A DNA stretch of 64,000 nucleotides from positions 3,712,974 to 3,776,973 of the forward strand of contig CM055093.1 of NCBI GenBank assembly GCA_029204225.1, read 5' to 3'. A program made the translations under genes and the position numbers. The stretch comes from Diphasiastrum complanatum. Taxonomy: Eukaryota; Streptophyta; Lycopodiopsida; Lycopodiales; Lycopodiaceae. Of this stretch, positions 34,048-45,460 are shown piece by piece. Numbering within the stretch: the first letter of the stretch is position 1; each line of letters starts with the position of its first letter. Under the pieces are notes generated by a model. It was not told the DNA's origin. It ran no database searches and was given only the letters and a program-made list of their open reading frames with translations.

Positions 34048-37000
34048 CTAGCTTGGTTCAATCATTGCTTTACTAATCACTCCAAGTGATGATCTGAACT
34101 TCATAAAAGGTGTCTTTTGAAGTGGTTTAGTAAGTAGATCAGCTACACATTCATTGCTTGGAACATGCTCCAAAGCAATCTCCTTGGCTTGCACCATTTC
34201 TCTCACAAAGTGATGGCATATCTCAATGTGCTTAGATCTTGCATGGAAGATTGGGTTAGATGCAAGGTGTTGGGCTGATATATTGTCATTGTAGATGATT
34301 GGTGCCTCCTCTGAATCCATGATCTTTAGTTCCACCAATAATCTCTTGATCCAAAGTACCTCCTTTGTAGTGGTTGTCAAAGCTTTGTACTCGGCCTCGG
34401 TTGAAGATAGAGATATAGTTTCTTGCTTTTTTGAAAGCCATGAAACCACACCTTCTCCTATGAAAGTTGAATAGGCACTTGTTGATTTCCTATCCGTCTT
34501 GTCCCCTGCAAAATCTGAATACATTAAGGAACCTATAAGTTGCCTAAACAAAGTGATGTCCATGAAGGATCTTTCATCATCTTCATTTGGCACTTTTACA
34601 TCTTGCTCCATTGGTGTGTCAACACTTTTGCATACTTCCATCTTAAACTTCTTCAAAAGACTTTGAGCATAGTTTACTTGACTTATAAAGATAAAATCAG
34701 ACCCTCTAAGTACTTCTATGCCTAAGATGAAGTGAAGACACCCTAGATCTACCATCTTGAACTCTAAGGATAGATCTATCTTGATTTTTTCAATACCATC
34801 AACACTATTTTCACTAATGATGATGTCATCTACATAAATGAGTAAAAGTACAATACCAACATCATCAAACTTAATGTAAAGAGTGGGATCATATTTACTT
34901 TGAACAAAAGAAAGTGAAATAAGATAGCAATGTAGTCTTGAATTCCAAGATCTCGAGGCTTGCTTCAAGCCATAGATGCTTCTTTGGAGATGGCATACTT
35001 TGTTCTCCATTCCATGCTTGATGAACCCTTGTGGCTGCTCCATATAGATATCCTCTTCCAAAAAACCATTCAAGAAAGCATTAGAGACATCCATTTGACA
35101 TAGAATCCATCCAAAATGTGATGCAAGTGCAATGATTAGTCTTATTGTGACCATCTTGGCCACGGGTGCAAAAATTTCCTCATAGTCTATCCCTCTCTCT
35201 TGAGCATAACCTTTTGCAACTAATCTTGCTTTATGTTTGTTAACACTCCCATTTGCATTCAACTTAAGCTTGAAGACCCACTTGCATCCTATTACATTCC
35301 TTTGAGGTCTCTCAACAAGCAACCAAGTTTCATTCTCAATCAAGGCATCATACTCATCCAACATAGCTTTATACCATTCTTTGGAGTTCAATGCATCTTC
35401 AACATTAGACGGTTCTTCAAAACTAGATAAAGCATAAGAAGTGGATGAGATACCCTCAACTTGCTGTCCTTTGCCTTGATATGTGAGCCTTGATGGCTCC
35501 ACTTTTGCCCTTGAAGATCTCCTTGGTGTGATAGGTGGGTTTGGTGCTTGCTCCTCCATGAGCTCCTCCTCAAAACCAAGATCTTGCTCCTCGGCCATCT
35601 TCTTCTTGATTGTTGGAGCACTTGAGCCTTCTTCAAGCATATGCATGTGATGTTCATCAAAGATGACATCCCTTGAAACAACAAATTTGTTTAAGGATGG
35701 GAGATAGACTTTGTAGCCCTTGCTTGAGCTTGCATATCCAAGCATGATCCCTCTTGTGGAAGATGGATCCTCCTTGGTTCTTGTTTCCAATGGCACATGC
35801 ACATAACATATACACCCAAAAACTTTCAAGTGATTAAGATTGGGTTTCTTTCCATACAACATCTCATAAGGAGTTTTGCCTTCAATTGCTTTGCAAGACA
35901 CCCTATTCATCAAGTAGTTTGCACATACAAGAGACTCACCCCAAAAGGATTTGGGCAAACAAGCATCTAATCTTAAAGCCTTAGAACATTCACGTAATGT
36001 TCTATTCCTTCTTTCAACAACTCCATTTTGTTGAGGAGTGTAAGGACAAGAAGTCTCTTTCTTGATCCCTTCCTCCTCACAAAAGGCCTTGAACTCATTG
36101 GAGATGAATTCTCCACCATTGTCACTTCTAAGAATCTTGATGCTATGATTATGATGCTTTTCCACAAACAACTTGAACTTTACAAAAGTATCAAATACTT
36201 GAGACTTGAAGGAAAGTAAGAACACCCAACAATATCTTGAGTAGTCATCAATGAAGGTTAAAAACATGGATGAACCTCCATTAGATTTGGTGCTAGCAAT
36301 GTGCACATCCGAGTGTATGAGTTCAAGAGGATGCGATGACTTTGTGATGGAGTTAGGAAACACCTTCTTATGTGCCTTGGATAAGGCACAAGCTTCACAA
36401 ACCTTGTCTTCCTTCCCAATAGACCTTGGTAGGCCTAAAGCATACTCCTCCTTGATCATAGCCTCCATGGAACCCGAGTTGACATGTCCAAGTCTTTTGT
36501 GCCATAAAGTAAAGGTAGATATCTTGCTCTTCTCGGCCAACATGACAACATTAGTATCCACAAATGCATCCAGCTTATAAAGTTTGCCAAGTCTAGTGCC
36601 CTTAGCCACTATCTTACCCTTCTTCTTGATGAAACATTCATTTGAAGCAAAGTCAACATTGAAACCATTGTCTACCATTTGGCCAACACTTAGTAGATTC
36701 TTTGTTATTGTAGGAATGTACAAAACACCTTCTATGTTGATCTTTTTGGAAGATCCTAAGCAAAGGGGAATGCTACCAACTCCTTCAATCTTACAAGCTT
36801 CATCATTTTCTGTATAGATAGACTTTATAGGTCCATCATAAGATAAGAGAGAAGAGAAAAACTCCCTTTTACTAGTCATGTGTGAACTAGCACCCGAGTC
36901 AATCCACCAAGGATCTTCTCCTTTGAAGCTTGTTGAAGAAAATATGGACATCATGAGAGAGTCCTCATGTGAACTCTCCTCCTCCTCCTCCTCTTTGCTC

Positions 37001-37839
37001 ATGTTGGCTTGGCTTTGATCTTGCTTCCTCTTGAAGCATTCCGAGGCATAATGCCCCATCTTGCTACAATAGTAGCACTTCACCTTTGATTTGTCCTTCT
37101 TGACTTTGGTGGTTGATGGAGATGCCTTTGAGGGTCCTTCTTGATCCTCAAGCTTTGTAGACTTCTTGAATGTTGATCCTTTGCCTTTGGACTTGCCTTT
37201 GCCTTTGGTGAAGAGAGCTTGGTCATCTCCACCTTGGATGGAAAGCCTATCCATCCTCTCTTGCATTTGGCTCCTTCTTGATTCCTCGGCCATGAGTGTG
37301 CCTTGGAGTTCTTCAAGTATGGGTAGCTTACCCATAATTGCATATCCCTGAACCAGATTGTCAAATTCAAAGCTTAGTCCATTCAATATGAGTTGAACAA
37401 GCTCTTCATCCTTGATAGGGTCACCTATAAAGGCTAGCTCTTTGTTCAATTCCTTTACTCTTAGGACAAAAGTATGTGCACTCTCTCCTTTCTTTTGATA
37501 GCTTCTATAGATTTGATTCTTCAAAGCTAACATTCTAGTTTGGTTCTTGGATTCATAGACCTTTTGCAAAGTCTCCCAAGCATCTTGAGCTGAAGTGCAA
37601 TCTCCTACCTCTCTTAAGAGTTCATTTGCAACATTCATTTTTATGCAATGTAGTGCAACATTGCACCTCTTGATGTATTTGGCTTTTTCTTGAGGATAAA
37701 TAGGTTCCTCCTTACCATGTACAATTTCCATCAGATCTTGCATGATCATGATAGATTCCATTCTAACTTTCCACATGGAATAGTTAGTTTTGTTGAGCCT
37801 TTCATTAGTATCCAAAAGATATGCATTTATAGATGCCAT
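34048..37839 (-). CDS. Gag-Pol polyprotein of element C with an RNase H deletion
   Basis: Uninterrupted 1263-residue copia polyprotein. Gag starts MASINAYLLDTNERLN. Zinc knuckle CYYCSKMGHYASEC from C255. Protease DSGASS at D314. GAG-pre-integrase WHKRLGH near 445. Integrase triad D511, D573, E609 (spacing kept). RT with YVDD at about 1002-1005. After LIGSLMY the chain goes straight to SDFAGDKTDRKS; compared with element B about 59 residues are missing, without a frameshift. The lost part includes TRPD...LRY and the strand leading to the first RNase H catalytic region. LSSTEAEY and the C-terminal ADLLTKPL remain. The deletion probably cripples RNase H, so the element would depend on helpers. 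The ATG at 37839 gives the standard Gag N terminus. Confidence 0.93.
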   Translation of the reverse strand: MASINAYLLDTNERLNKTNYSMWKVRMESIMIMQDLMEIVHGKEEPIYPQEKAKYIKRCNVALHCIKMNVANELLREVGDCTSAQDAWETLQKVYESKNQTRMLALKNQIYRSYQKKGESAHTFVLRVKELNKELAFIGDPIKDEELVQLILNGLSFEFDNLVQGYAIMGKLPILEELQGTLMAEESRRSQMQERMDRLSIQGGDDQALFTKGKGKSKGKGSTFKKSTKLEDQEGPSKASPSTTKVKKDKSKVKCYYCSKMGHYASECFKRKQDQSQANMSKEEEEEESSHEDSLMMSIFSSTSFKGEDPWWIDSGASSHMTSKREFFSSLLSYDGPIKSIYTENDEACKIEGVGSIPLCLGSSKKINIEGVLYIPTITKNLLSVGQMVDNGFNVDFASNECFIKKKGKIVAKGTRLGKLYKLDAFVDTNVVMLAEKSKISTFTLWHKRLGHVNSGSMEAMIKEEYALGLPRSIGKEDKVCEACALSKAHKKVFPNSITKSSHPLELIHSDVHIASTKSNGGSSMFLTFIDDYSRYCWVFLLSFKSQVFDTFVKFKLFVEKHHNHSIKILRSDNGGEFISNEFKAFCEEEGIKKETSCPYTPQQNGVVERRNRTLRECSKALRLDACLPKSFWGESLVCANYLMNRVSCKAIEGKTPYEMLYGKKPNLNHLKVFGCICYVHVPLETRTKEDPSSTRGIMLGYASSSKGYKVYLPSLNKFVVSRDVIFDEHHMHMLEEGSSAPTIKKKMAEEQDLGFEEELMEEQAPNPPITPRRSSRAKVEPSRLTYQGKGQQVEGISSTSYALSSFEEPSNVEDALNSKEWYKAMLDEYDALIENETWLLVERPQRNVIGCKWVFKLKLNANGSVNKHKARLVAKGYAQERGIDYEEIFAPVAKMVTIRLIIALASHFGWILCQMDVSNAFLNGFLEEDIYMEQPQGFIKHGMENKVCHLQRSIYGLKQASRSWNSRLHCYLISLSFVQSKYDPTLYIKFDDVGIVLLLIYVDDIIISENSVDGIEKIKIDLSLEFKMVDLGCLHFILGIEVLRGSDFIFISQVNYAQSLLKKFKMEVCKSVDTPMEQDVKVPNEDDERSFMDITLFRQLIGSLMYSDFAGDKTDRKSTSAYSTFIGEGVVSWLSKKQETISLSSTEAEYKALTTTTKEVLWIKRLLVELKIMDSEEAPIIYNDNISAQHLASNPIFHARSKHIEICHHFVREMVQAKEIALEHVPSNECVADLLTKPLQKTPFMKFRSSLGVISKAMIEPS

Positions 37840-38638
37840 CTAGTCTCCTAATCAAGGACTTGACACAAATGAAGGTTACTTCTATTGATTTGATTGAAGG
37901 TCTACCTTATCCCACTTCTTAGGGACCTGAAAAGATCAGTAATAGAATTCCTATAAAGATCTAAGAATGATCTCTAACAAAATCAAATCATAGAATACTA
38001 GAAACAATGCACTTGCTTGATTGAAGTAGACAATACTAGTAGAATTGCCCCTCTTTCTATAAAGAACATTAAAGCTTCCAAATGATCTGATCAAGAGTGA
38101 ATTTCAGCAACATAATATACTTCGAAAATCACTTGTAAAAGATCTAAATGGAACTTAATGAGGATGCAACACAATCTACTATCCAATCACAAGCAAAAAA
38201 TGATCAAAATTGATGAAAAATTGATCTAATTTGGTGCATAAGTCAAGCAATGGTTGGACTGAACCTAAATCACTTTAGGAGGTGCCTACTACACCTTAGA
38301 ACAGCCTTGAAGAGTCCCCAAAACTCTGATCTTCCCTCTCCTTGAATGCTAGAAAGCCTTCTCTATGAAATCACCTCCAAAACTCGCTTAGAAATCAATG
38401 CTTGGAGCAAGCAAAACTTGCTATCTTGGTAATGTGAATTGAATTCAACTTTGCCTATGGTTTTAGACACCTAAACACCTGCAAATGAAGTCACACAACA
38501 CCAATCTCCAATGTATTTGACTCACTTTGAGTTCTAGAATCAATACTAGATGCTAAGATCCAATCTACACAAGATTTAGATCAAAAATTGTGATCAAATT
38601 GAATGCAAACCAAGGATTTAGCTCATTTCAGCCTTTAG
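37840..38638 (-). other. Leader of element C
   Basis: About 800 bp of untranslated leader between PBS and gag ATG. No conserved frame is seen. Confidence 0.8.
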
Positions 38639-38650
38639 GCTCTGATACCA
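38639..38650 (-). other. Primer-binding site of element C
   Basis: GCTCTGATACCA on the plus strand, the complement of TGGTATCAGAGC, abutting the 5' LTR. Confidence 0.93.
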
Positions 38651-39332
38651 TGTAAAAATTACAGCAAATAAGGATCCTAAAACACTTGAAATGATGAGGG
38701 AAACAATAGATTATGATTTCATAAGATTAGCACAAGTTGAACCATCAAAATCCATCAAAAATCTATGCTTGAACCTCACTAAATGGCCCAAATCCTTGAA
38801 GAAGGCTTCACACGTGTGAAAGTACGGCCTCCCACAGTCTGAGTACTGTACACCAGACCTACATTCAATCCTATAATCATTAGTAATCACAAGTACTCAA
38901 ACAATTATGAACATAGAGAGCAATTGCACCATTATGAGAGAAAAAACATGAAATTGCTTGATTGATTTTGGTGAGATATCATCACCTATATATACATGAT
39001 CCATCACGGTTTTGGGCAGGTATGAGTATCCCTAAACCTATCCCTAATGCTAATTTTTGTGGATCTTTCATCCCTACCAAGTTAGGGTTGGAATCTTGGA
39101 GATCCCTCAACAATGCAAAAATTACCAAAAATAGCTCCTATTTTTTCTCCCTTGTATCTAAGCATAATTTGGACTCATTCCAAAGGTTCTAACACTTAGG
39201 TCTACTTGAGAACATCCTTATGAATGGAATCCTATGCTATTTGGCACGTGTGACAAGCCACATCATGACCATCTAACTATTTACAAGTCATATGACCAAA
39301 ACTAGTCAAGCTAGAATTGTGAATTTTTAACA
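38651..39332 (-). repeat. 5' LTR of element C
   Basis: 682 bp, nearly identical to the 3' LTR. Contains the palindrome TTCACACGTGTGAA at 38807-38820. Followed by the AGAAT target copy. Confidence 0.95.
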
Positions 39333-39337
39333 AGAAT

Positions 39338-39870
39338 GACAAGGCAGTAGCCTTGTTATTATCATCCATCAAGGATAGCCTGACACTTGACCTGGATACA
39401 CTCTCTAAAGCAAAAGGGATGTGGGATACTCTACTCACAAGATTTCAGACGAAATCACGCAGTCAGATAATGATGCTTGAAGATCAGCTGACAACCTACA
39501 GCGGGACGACAAAGACCTCACTTCCTTTATTAGGAAGATGAAGGATCTAGTCCTTTCACTACACAATTCAAGGATGCTTCTGACCAAGCCCTCTACAGCA
39601 ACAAGGAGAAGACAAAGAAACAATTCAAGCCTAAGAGGGAGTCAGATCGAAAGCATGATCATGATCAACAAGCAGAAGGAACCAGCAAAGGCAAATGGAA
39701 GAACAAATGAAGGTCGAAACAACAAAGTGGAGACAAGAAGACTTGCATGAGATGCAAACACGAAGGACATACTGTCAATTCGTGTTGGCTTAATCCAAAA
39801 ATTGAGTGTATCCACTGCCACAAGAAAGGTCATGCAGCCATGGACTGCAGCCTGAACCCAAGAAACAAAT
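39338..39870 (+). pseudogene. Element D gag, second part with two zinc knuckles
   Basis: The gag of D resumes directly after the target copy with VALLLSSIKDSLTLDL and KGMWDTLLTRFQTK. It then shifts frame and ends in two knuckle motifs, CMRCKHEGHTVNSC (about 39747-39788) and CIHCHKKGHAAMDC (about 39809-39850). Two knuckles distinguish this Gag from B, C and E, which have one. Frameshifts near 39540 and 39640 break it. Confidence 0.8.
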
Positions 39871-40019
39871 AAGCTCATGATCAAAGCAGACAGGAGAACA
39901 ATAATAGTTCGTCCTATGTCGAGGAGTCAAAGAGCTCAAAAATGGACAAAGAAAGACTGAATCATGGTAATTCGACCGCCTACATCTGTGCAGACATGTG
40001 TGTAGTATCAACACCTGAC

Positions 40020-40945
40020 ACACAGGAGTAATCCTTGACTCAAGAGCTAACTCACGTTTCGTTACATCAAGACGAATCATGTCTGATTTCCAAAGTGCAG
40101 ATCCATCAAGATTTATCGTTCTTGGAGATGGATCAAAACATCAAGTGAATGGCATTGGTTCACTGTGGCTCAACACAAATGGCAGAGGCAGATGACTCGA
40201 AGATGTTCTGTTTGTGCCTACACTGTAGCAGGACTTGCTATCAGTGGCAAGAATATTTGATGTAGGGATGCGTGTGACATCCTCAGACGAAGCATGCAAT
40301 GTTGTTGATGCAAGTACCAGTATGCTCATCACTCAAGGAAGAAGAAAAGGCAACCTATATCACTTGAAGGTACGCCTACCCGCAGATCAAGTGCATCAGA
40401 CTCATGATGATTTTCCATATACTCTATGGCACAGGAGACTATGCCATATGAATTCAATGATACTATATCAGGCAAGCCATCATGGAGCAATCACAGGGGT
40501 GAGCATCTCGAATGCAACCAGTTCGATGACTTGTGATGCATGTCTGAAGGGTAAGATGTCACACACTTCCTTTGTCAAGGACTCCTACAGAACGACTAAG
40601 ATTCTAGAGTTAGTGTATTCTGACATCTGTGGACCTTTCAATGTGATCTCAGTAGGAGGCTCGAAATATTACATTACCTTTATTGATGATTACAGTAAAT
40701 TTGCCAAAGTCTATTTTATTCACAATAAATCAGAAGCATTTGGCAAATTCAGAGAGTATGTGAATTGGACAGAAAGATGCACTGGTAATAAAGTGAAGTA
40801 GATCAGAACAGATCAAGGTGGAAAATACATCTTGAATCGATTCACTGACTTCTGCAATGATCGTGGTATCATTCACAGAAGGACTACATCTTACACACCG
40901 CAGGTGTCGCAGAAAGAAAGAACATGACTCTAATGGAAGCTGCCA
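40020..40945 (+). pseudogene. Element D protease and integrase
   Basis: The protease region reads ILDSRANSRFVTS (about 40030-40070; DSR in place of DSG), then LGDGSKHQVNGIGS and DLLSVARIFDVG. GAG-pre-integrase WHRRLCHMNSM begins near 40427, with the zinc pair CDACLKGK near 40533. Integrase: LVYSDICGPF near 40610, ITFIDDYSKFAKVYF near 40675, a stop at 40799, then RTDQGGKY near 40806 and a decayed PQ.V..KER near 40900-40920, where the catalytic Glu environment is damaged. Coding similarity stops at about 40945. Confidence 0.8.
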
Positions 40946-41655
40946 GATGACACGACACGAAACGAAACGAAAAGAAACGAAAGATCTTTCGTGCTGCTAG
41001 CTGGCAGCTCAACAGGCATGGAGTCTTAAACTTCACGCCCAGCTGAAACAATTAGCAATAATGGAGAGTAACTGATTAGTTGATTAGCATTAACTACTCA
41101 TGTAATTCTCAGTTTAGCTATCTTGTAAACTCCACACAGTGGAGATATAATTTTTTTTTTTTTGGATCAAAAGAATACACAGAGAATGTGCGTGAGTAGA
41201 GCAGAAAAGAAAAAGAATAGAAACGAAATAGCTGTGCATGAAAGTCTGCCAACGAGCAGAACATAGCGAAAGAGCAAAGCGTCAGGCCACCAACGAGCGA
41301 GACACTGATCATCTCACTCTAAAAATTAAACTCATAGTACAGTTGCTCTATCTTGTGTATGTCCTTGTCTTCTGCTATCTTGATTGCTAGAATGATATAT
41401 GTTCTGTGGTCTGTAGTCACGTGTCTAGGGTCCTACAAGCTTCCGCATAAGAAAATTCAAAATAAACAAATCCATTCACGACGAACCAAACCCGTTCATG
41501 ACAGATAACACACGTCCTGATAGTGCTTATGCCATGTTCAGGATGAGCCAATTCTGCACAAATCCAGGCTCGTCGACTCACTGGAAGATTGCAAAATGAA
41601 TTTTGCAATATCTTCAATTAACAAAAAATTTTGGTTTGTGTTATTCTCGTGATGC
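40946..41655 (+). repeat. LTR-like sequence replacing the RT of element D
   Basis: The integrase reading stops at a CGACACGAAACGAAACG run, and RNase H reading starts at about 41660. The roughly 700 bp between contains that run, TCGTGCTGCT, two CGAG(A)CA(C) phrases (about 41239 and 41297-41306) and a T run (about 41152-41163). These resemble the extra 400 bp found only in the 3' LTR of D (CGACACGAAACGACACG, TCGTGCTCCT, AGCGAGACAC), so a diverged LTR fragment is likely. The integrase tail, linker and RT of D are absent. Confidence 0.4.
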
Positions 41656-42130
41656 AGGGATTTAGATGCTTTCCTACAGTGATGCTAGCTGGGCATCTCT
41701 CAAGGACAACTGCAAAAGCGTCTCAGAATGATGCACCATCGCATCAGGAGCAGCAATTCTCTGGGTTAGCAAGAAACATACCATTGTAGCTCAGTCATCC
41801 TGCGAAGTAGAGTATGTTACAGCAGCAAAGATGACCAATAAAATAATTTGGCTCAAACAGTTCCTTGACAAACTGGGCGAAACAAGGAATGAAGCTCTGG
41901 TTTTGTAGATGGACAACACATCTGCAATACATCTGACAAAAGACATTGTGTTTCACTCAAGGACGAAACACATTGTACCACTTGATAAGGGATCTGATCG
42001 GGAAGAAGATGCTGCAGACTACTTTCATTGGAATGAAAGACATGGTTGCTGACATTTTCACAAAGGCCTTAGACAAAGGTCTGTTCGAGAAACATAAGAG
42101 CAGTCTTGGAGTCGTCAAGCTATCATGCTT
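41656..42130 (+). pseudogene. Element D RNase H and Pol C terminus
   Basis: Reads SYSDASWASLKDNCKS (near 41680), WVSKKHTIVAQSSCEVEY (near 41765-41815), a stop near 41909, MDNTSAIHLTKD, HSRTKHI (near 41960), and, in a shifted frame, MVADIFTKALDKGLFEKHKSS (42040-42105). These are the typical RNase H active-site blocks and Pol terminus of copia elements. Confidence 0.8.
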
Positions 42131-42141
42131 TGAGAGGGAGC
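42131..42141 (+). other. Polypurine tract of element D
   Basis: TGAGAGGGAGC directly precedes the 3' LTR. Confidence 0.7.
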
Positions 42142-43162
42142 TGAAAAAACAAAATGTTTCTATTGCCGAAGCTTTGCTATCTTTCAATCATGAGATTTTG
42201 TTAAAAGACGACACGAAACGACACGACACGACACAAAATTGTTCACGACACAAAATCAGTCGTGCTCCTCAAATGACCAAGAAGATCAACCAAGTACCAT
42301 GGGGTTAATCATTCTGATTAGGGAGTTACATGACGCAACACAAAAAAGTTTGCGAACTATATACTTTCTGTTATGATGCATAAAAGAAAAGAAGACAAAA
42401 ATATACTGAATACATGTCCACCTATGAGCGAGACAATTTTGTAGAGGATCTGTAGATCCAGAAGTCCGCTAGTAAGCGAGACACGAATCGTGGGAGAACT
42501 ATATTTCTCTCATGTCAATGCACTACGTGGATCTGTCATGCAGTGCTAGAAATCAAGAAAATCAATAGATAATATTGTAGTTGTTATGCACATATTATTC
42601 TGTATGATTGTATGATCGATCTCGAATGAATATTTGTCTGCTACTATTCATGTATCTGATTCACTTCTTTATTCAATTCCACACATTGGTTTGATTTTGT
42701 TGAATGCTATATTAATCTGTTAACGTAGATCAGCAGTGTCTGTCTACACTCTGACGGATTGTAGGAATGATATAGTCGGCCATGAACAGCAATCATATCT
42801 AAATTTCTGATGAACTGATTTCATTTGCGAATATTTTCGCTTTGCTTCATGTTTCATTTTGTTTCGTTTCACGATCTCTATGCTTTCAGCATGAATCAAT
42901 ATCAGAGCTCGTTTAAGTTTTGCTTCGCTTCATTTCGCTTCGCTTCGCTTCGCTTCGCTTCGCTTCGCTTCGCTTTGCTTTGCTTCATTTCGTTTTCATC
43001 TAGATTTCGTCTTGTTTCGTTTAGTTTTGTTACAACACGAATTATTCTCGAACAAAAATAATTTGAGTTTCGCGAAAGTTTTGCAAATTGTTCGAGAGCC
43101 CCCCATCAGTTTGTCACCAGAGTTCTAGCTGGAATCTGCATTTTCTGAGTTCAGATTTTGCA
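42142..43162 (+). repeat. 3' LTR of element D (longer copy)
   Basis: About 1021 bp against 607 bp in the 5' copy. Matching blocks are AAACAAAATGTTTCTATTGC (start) and the last roughly 570 bp from CACATATTATTCTG (42590) on. The extra block (about 42225-42588) includes two AGCGAGACA(C) phrases. A (CGCTT)n pentanucleotide run at about 42934-42981 is expanded compared with the 5' LTR; a Phe/Arg/Ser-rich open frame across it is a repeat by-product. Confidence 0.8.
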
Positions 43163-43167
43163 TCATC

Positions 43168-45460
43168 TCCATAGAAACGGTGCCAAAACAATGTCGTCCC
43201 CTTTCCATGCCTCTCTAAAGGTGTAGCTTAGAGGCTTAGGATGTAGATTTTGGATCTACAACTGAGTGAGTGTTAGTTTCAATCCAATACTAGTTTTAGG
43301 AGTGTGAACCTAGGCTACTAAGAGTCTCACAAACCTTAGTGTGTGATCTAAATGTGGAATGAAGCCTAGATTGTGAGAGTAGTTCATCATCTTGCTTTTT
43401 CTCTTTTTCTCTTTTTCTCTTGTCTTTTCTTGGTTTCTTCTTGCATCAATGGCTCTAGATTTTCTCCTCTTGAGGTCGATGTTCTCAAGGGAGGTGAACA
43501 TTGTATTAAAATATCCTACCCATAGATCTTAATGATCACTTTTTTGGTGAATGAGGATCTAACACCTATTCTTGCTTGCATGTGGATCTTATGGATTTAG
43601 TTCCTTGAACTAGATGTGGAGAATGCTTGTGCTAGTGATAGAGTTTGAATGTGATTGATTAATAAAGACAAGCAACCATTCAACATCTATAATAGATCAC
43701 ATAAAATAAAAATAGGAGGCCCTTCAACAAAGGAAGTAGGAGAAGGAGGACGTGGGCACATGCGCGCGCGCGCGCACACACACACACACACACAAACACA
43801 CACAATTTAAACACATTCTAACATACTGACAATGGCTTATAACTTTGTGGCAAAGCTAAAAATATGTAAACTTACAATAACAAAGTATAATGCTTATATA
43901 TTTTGATTTTCTATGGCACAGAGTTCTCAAGCCTTTGTGACATGTGTACTGAACTATGATTCTAGAGCTCTTACTAACTATATAGTATATAGTGGCTTCA
44001 ATTGTTGCTAGCTCAATCTATAATTGCAGTTAGGAGTAGCCACATGGCCACATAAACAATCTTTAATCACTACCATGCAATTTGCATGGTCAATGCTCAT
44101 AAATCCTTTTGCCAATTGGTATTTGTTAGATGTTAATATAATAGATCTTTGTTTTTCCATTGCCATTGTTAGTAACAATAGACAATGCTAGCCTCGTGTT
44201 GCTTTCCAAGATGCCTATAACATGAGTAGCCATCACCTCAATTTCAATCTCACCTATTGCTCATGCACCCTCCCCTCCCCTCCCCTCCCTCCCTACCACC
44301 CTCCCTCCTTCCTTCCCTACTACTTAGGGTTGTTTCATACTAGTGACTACTCTCTTTGCTTGGCTCGTCCATTTTTGGAACCTTGTCAATTGAGTTGACG
44401 AGGGAATGGACCCTCCTCTTTCAAACTTGGTTGATAAATGCTAAATTGAGGGCTTCAATCTAATTGTCCAATTTGAATGTCTATCATATCGTTGTTCCAT
44501 TTTGTTTAAGTTGCCCTTGGCAACCTAACATACTAGGCAATGTCCCCAGGTCCAATAACTGGTCTAGCGTTGGCCCTAGTTGGTAAGGGTCCTATGCCAA
44601 CTGATATGCCACACAGTGGCAACTCAATGTAAGTTTCAAAAGGGGGGGCATGTTTTCTCCATGGACCAATGGGAGAATTGCATTTTGAATTAGGGACTTG
44701 CTAGGCAATGTAGTCAAAAACCCTGAGTCTCCATGTTATTAATACAACTAGTCGAAAATTTGCCTAAGAAGAAGACAAAATGTTTTGCTGTTTAGATTAG
44801 AAAGTCAATTGTCACTCTAGCCTATTGCTGGGCATGTTGCAACCAACTGCTTCATGCTCAACTTTGGAATTTGCAAGTGCAATGTCTTTCAAAGGATTTT
44901 AAAACGAAGAGATAAGGATAGATCAAATGTCATTTGAAAGTGATTTTCAAAATTTACTTTTAAAATATGTCTCTTTAAAAAAGAGAGAATAAGACCCAGT
45001 AAATGTTTTTAAAGGTAAGCTTTCAAACTTTCTCTTTGTTTTGATAGGATTATGTGTTTTTAAGTTCTTCAATTGCATGATGAAAGATGGGTTAATATAT
45101 CATCCTAAATGTCTTAACAAAATGGCAGCTTTCATTTGGCAAGGAGTGTATGCCCTTCAAGGTCAAGGCTTGGCTAGAATAGAGTGCTTTGCTAACAATA
45201 ACTGATTTTCTTGCTTTGAGACTTGACTCTTAATGATGCTAGTGATTATGATAAGGTCACAGGTGGTTCCTAGTTTGACTGAAATCCATGTGGCAATCAA
45301 TAAGCATACATTGTTTCAACTTCCAAGTCAAGTCTTCCTTTGAAATTTGAATATTCAACTAATTATATGGAGATAGATGGCTTGGGTCTCATGATGAGGT
45401 AGATAGACTTTGAAAATACACATGTGATGGATCATCTAGTCAAGGAGCATATTTAAAATA
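43168..45460. other. Intergenic sequence left of the NPH3-type gene
   Basis: No coding region with a known domain. Contains a GC/CA microsatellite (43762-43804) and a C/T-rich tract (about 44268-44330). Short open frames are not convincing. Confidence 0.5.
43762..43804 (+). repeat. (GC)n(CA)n microsatellite
   Basis: A GC run (about 43762-43775) passes into a CA run (to 43804) with one AAA interruption. Confidence 0.95.

Larger units (their letters stand above)
33352..39332 (-). mobile_element. Complete Ty1-copia element C
   Basis: A 5981-bp element on the minus strand with two 682-bp LTRs, PBS, PPT and a single open gag-pol frame. It is flanked by the perfect 5-bp target duplication AGAAT (33347-33351 and 39333-39337) inside the gag of element D. 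The LTRs differ at only about four positions by eye, so the insertion is recent but older than element B. Its Pol lacks about 59 residues (see the CDS). Confidence 0.95.
32438..43162 (+). mobile_element. Copia D with copia C nested in its gag
   Basis: Outer Ty1-copia element with LTRs at 32438-33044 and 42142-43162. The possible target duplications are TCTTC (left) and TCATC (right, 43163-43167), with one mismatch. Its gag is split by element C at 33351/39338. Between integrase and RNase H, the RT is replaced by about 700 bp of LTR-like sequence. The 3' LTR is about 400 bp longer than the 5' LTR. Many stops show it is old and dead. Confidence 0.8.

Noticed and set aside
42825-43061. FRFASLRF-type repetitive frame
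   Set aside because: A translation of the (CGCTT)n run in the 3' LTR of element D.
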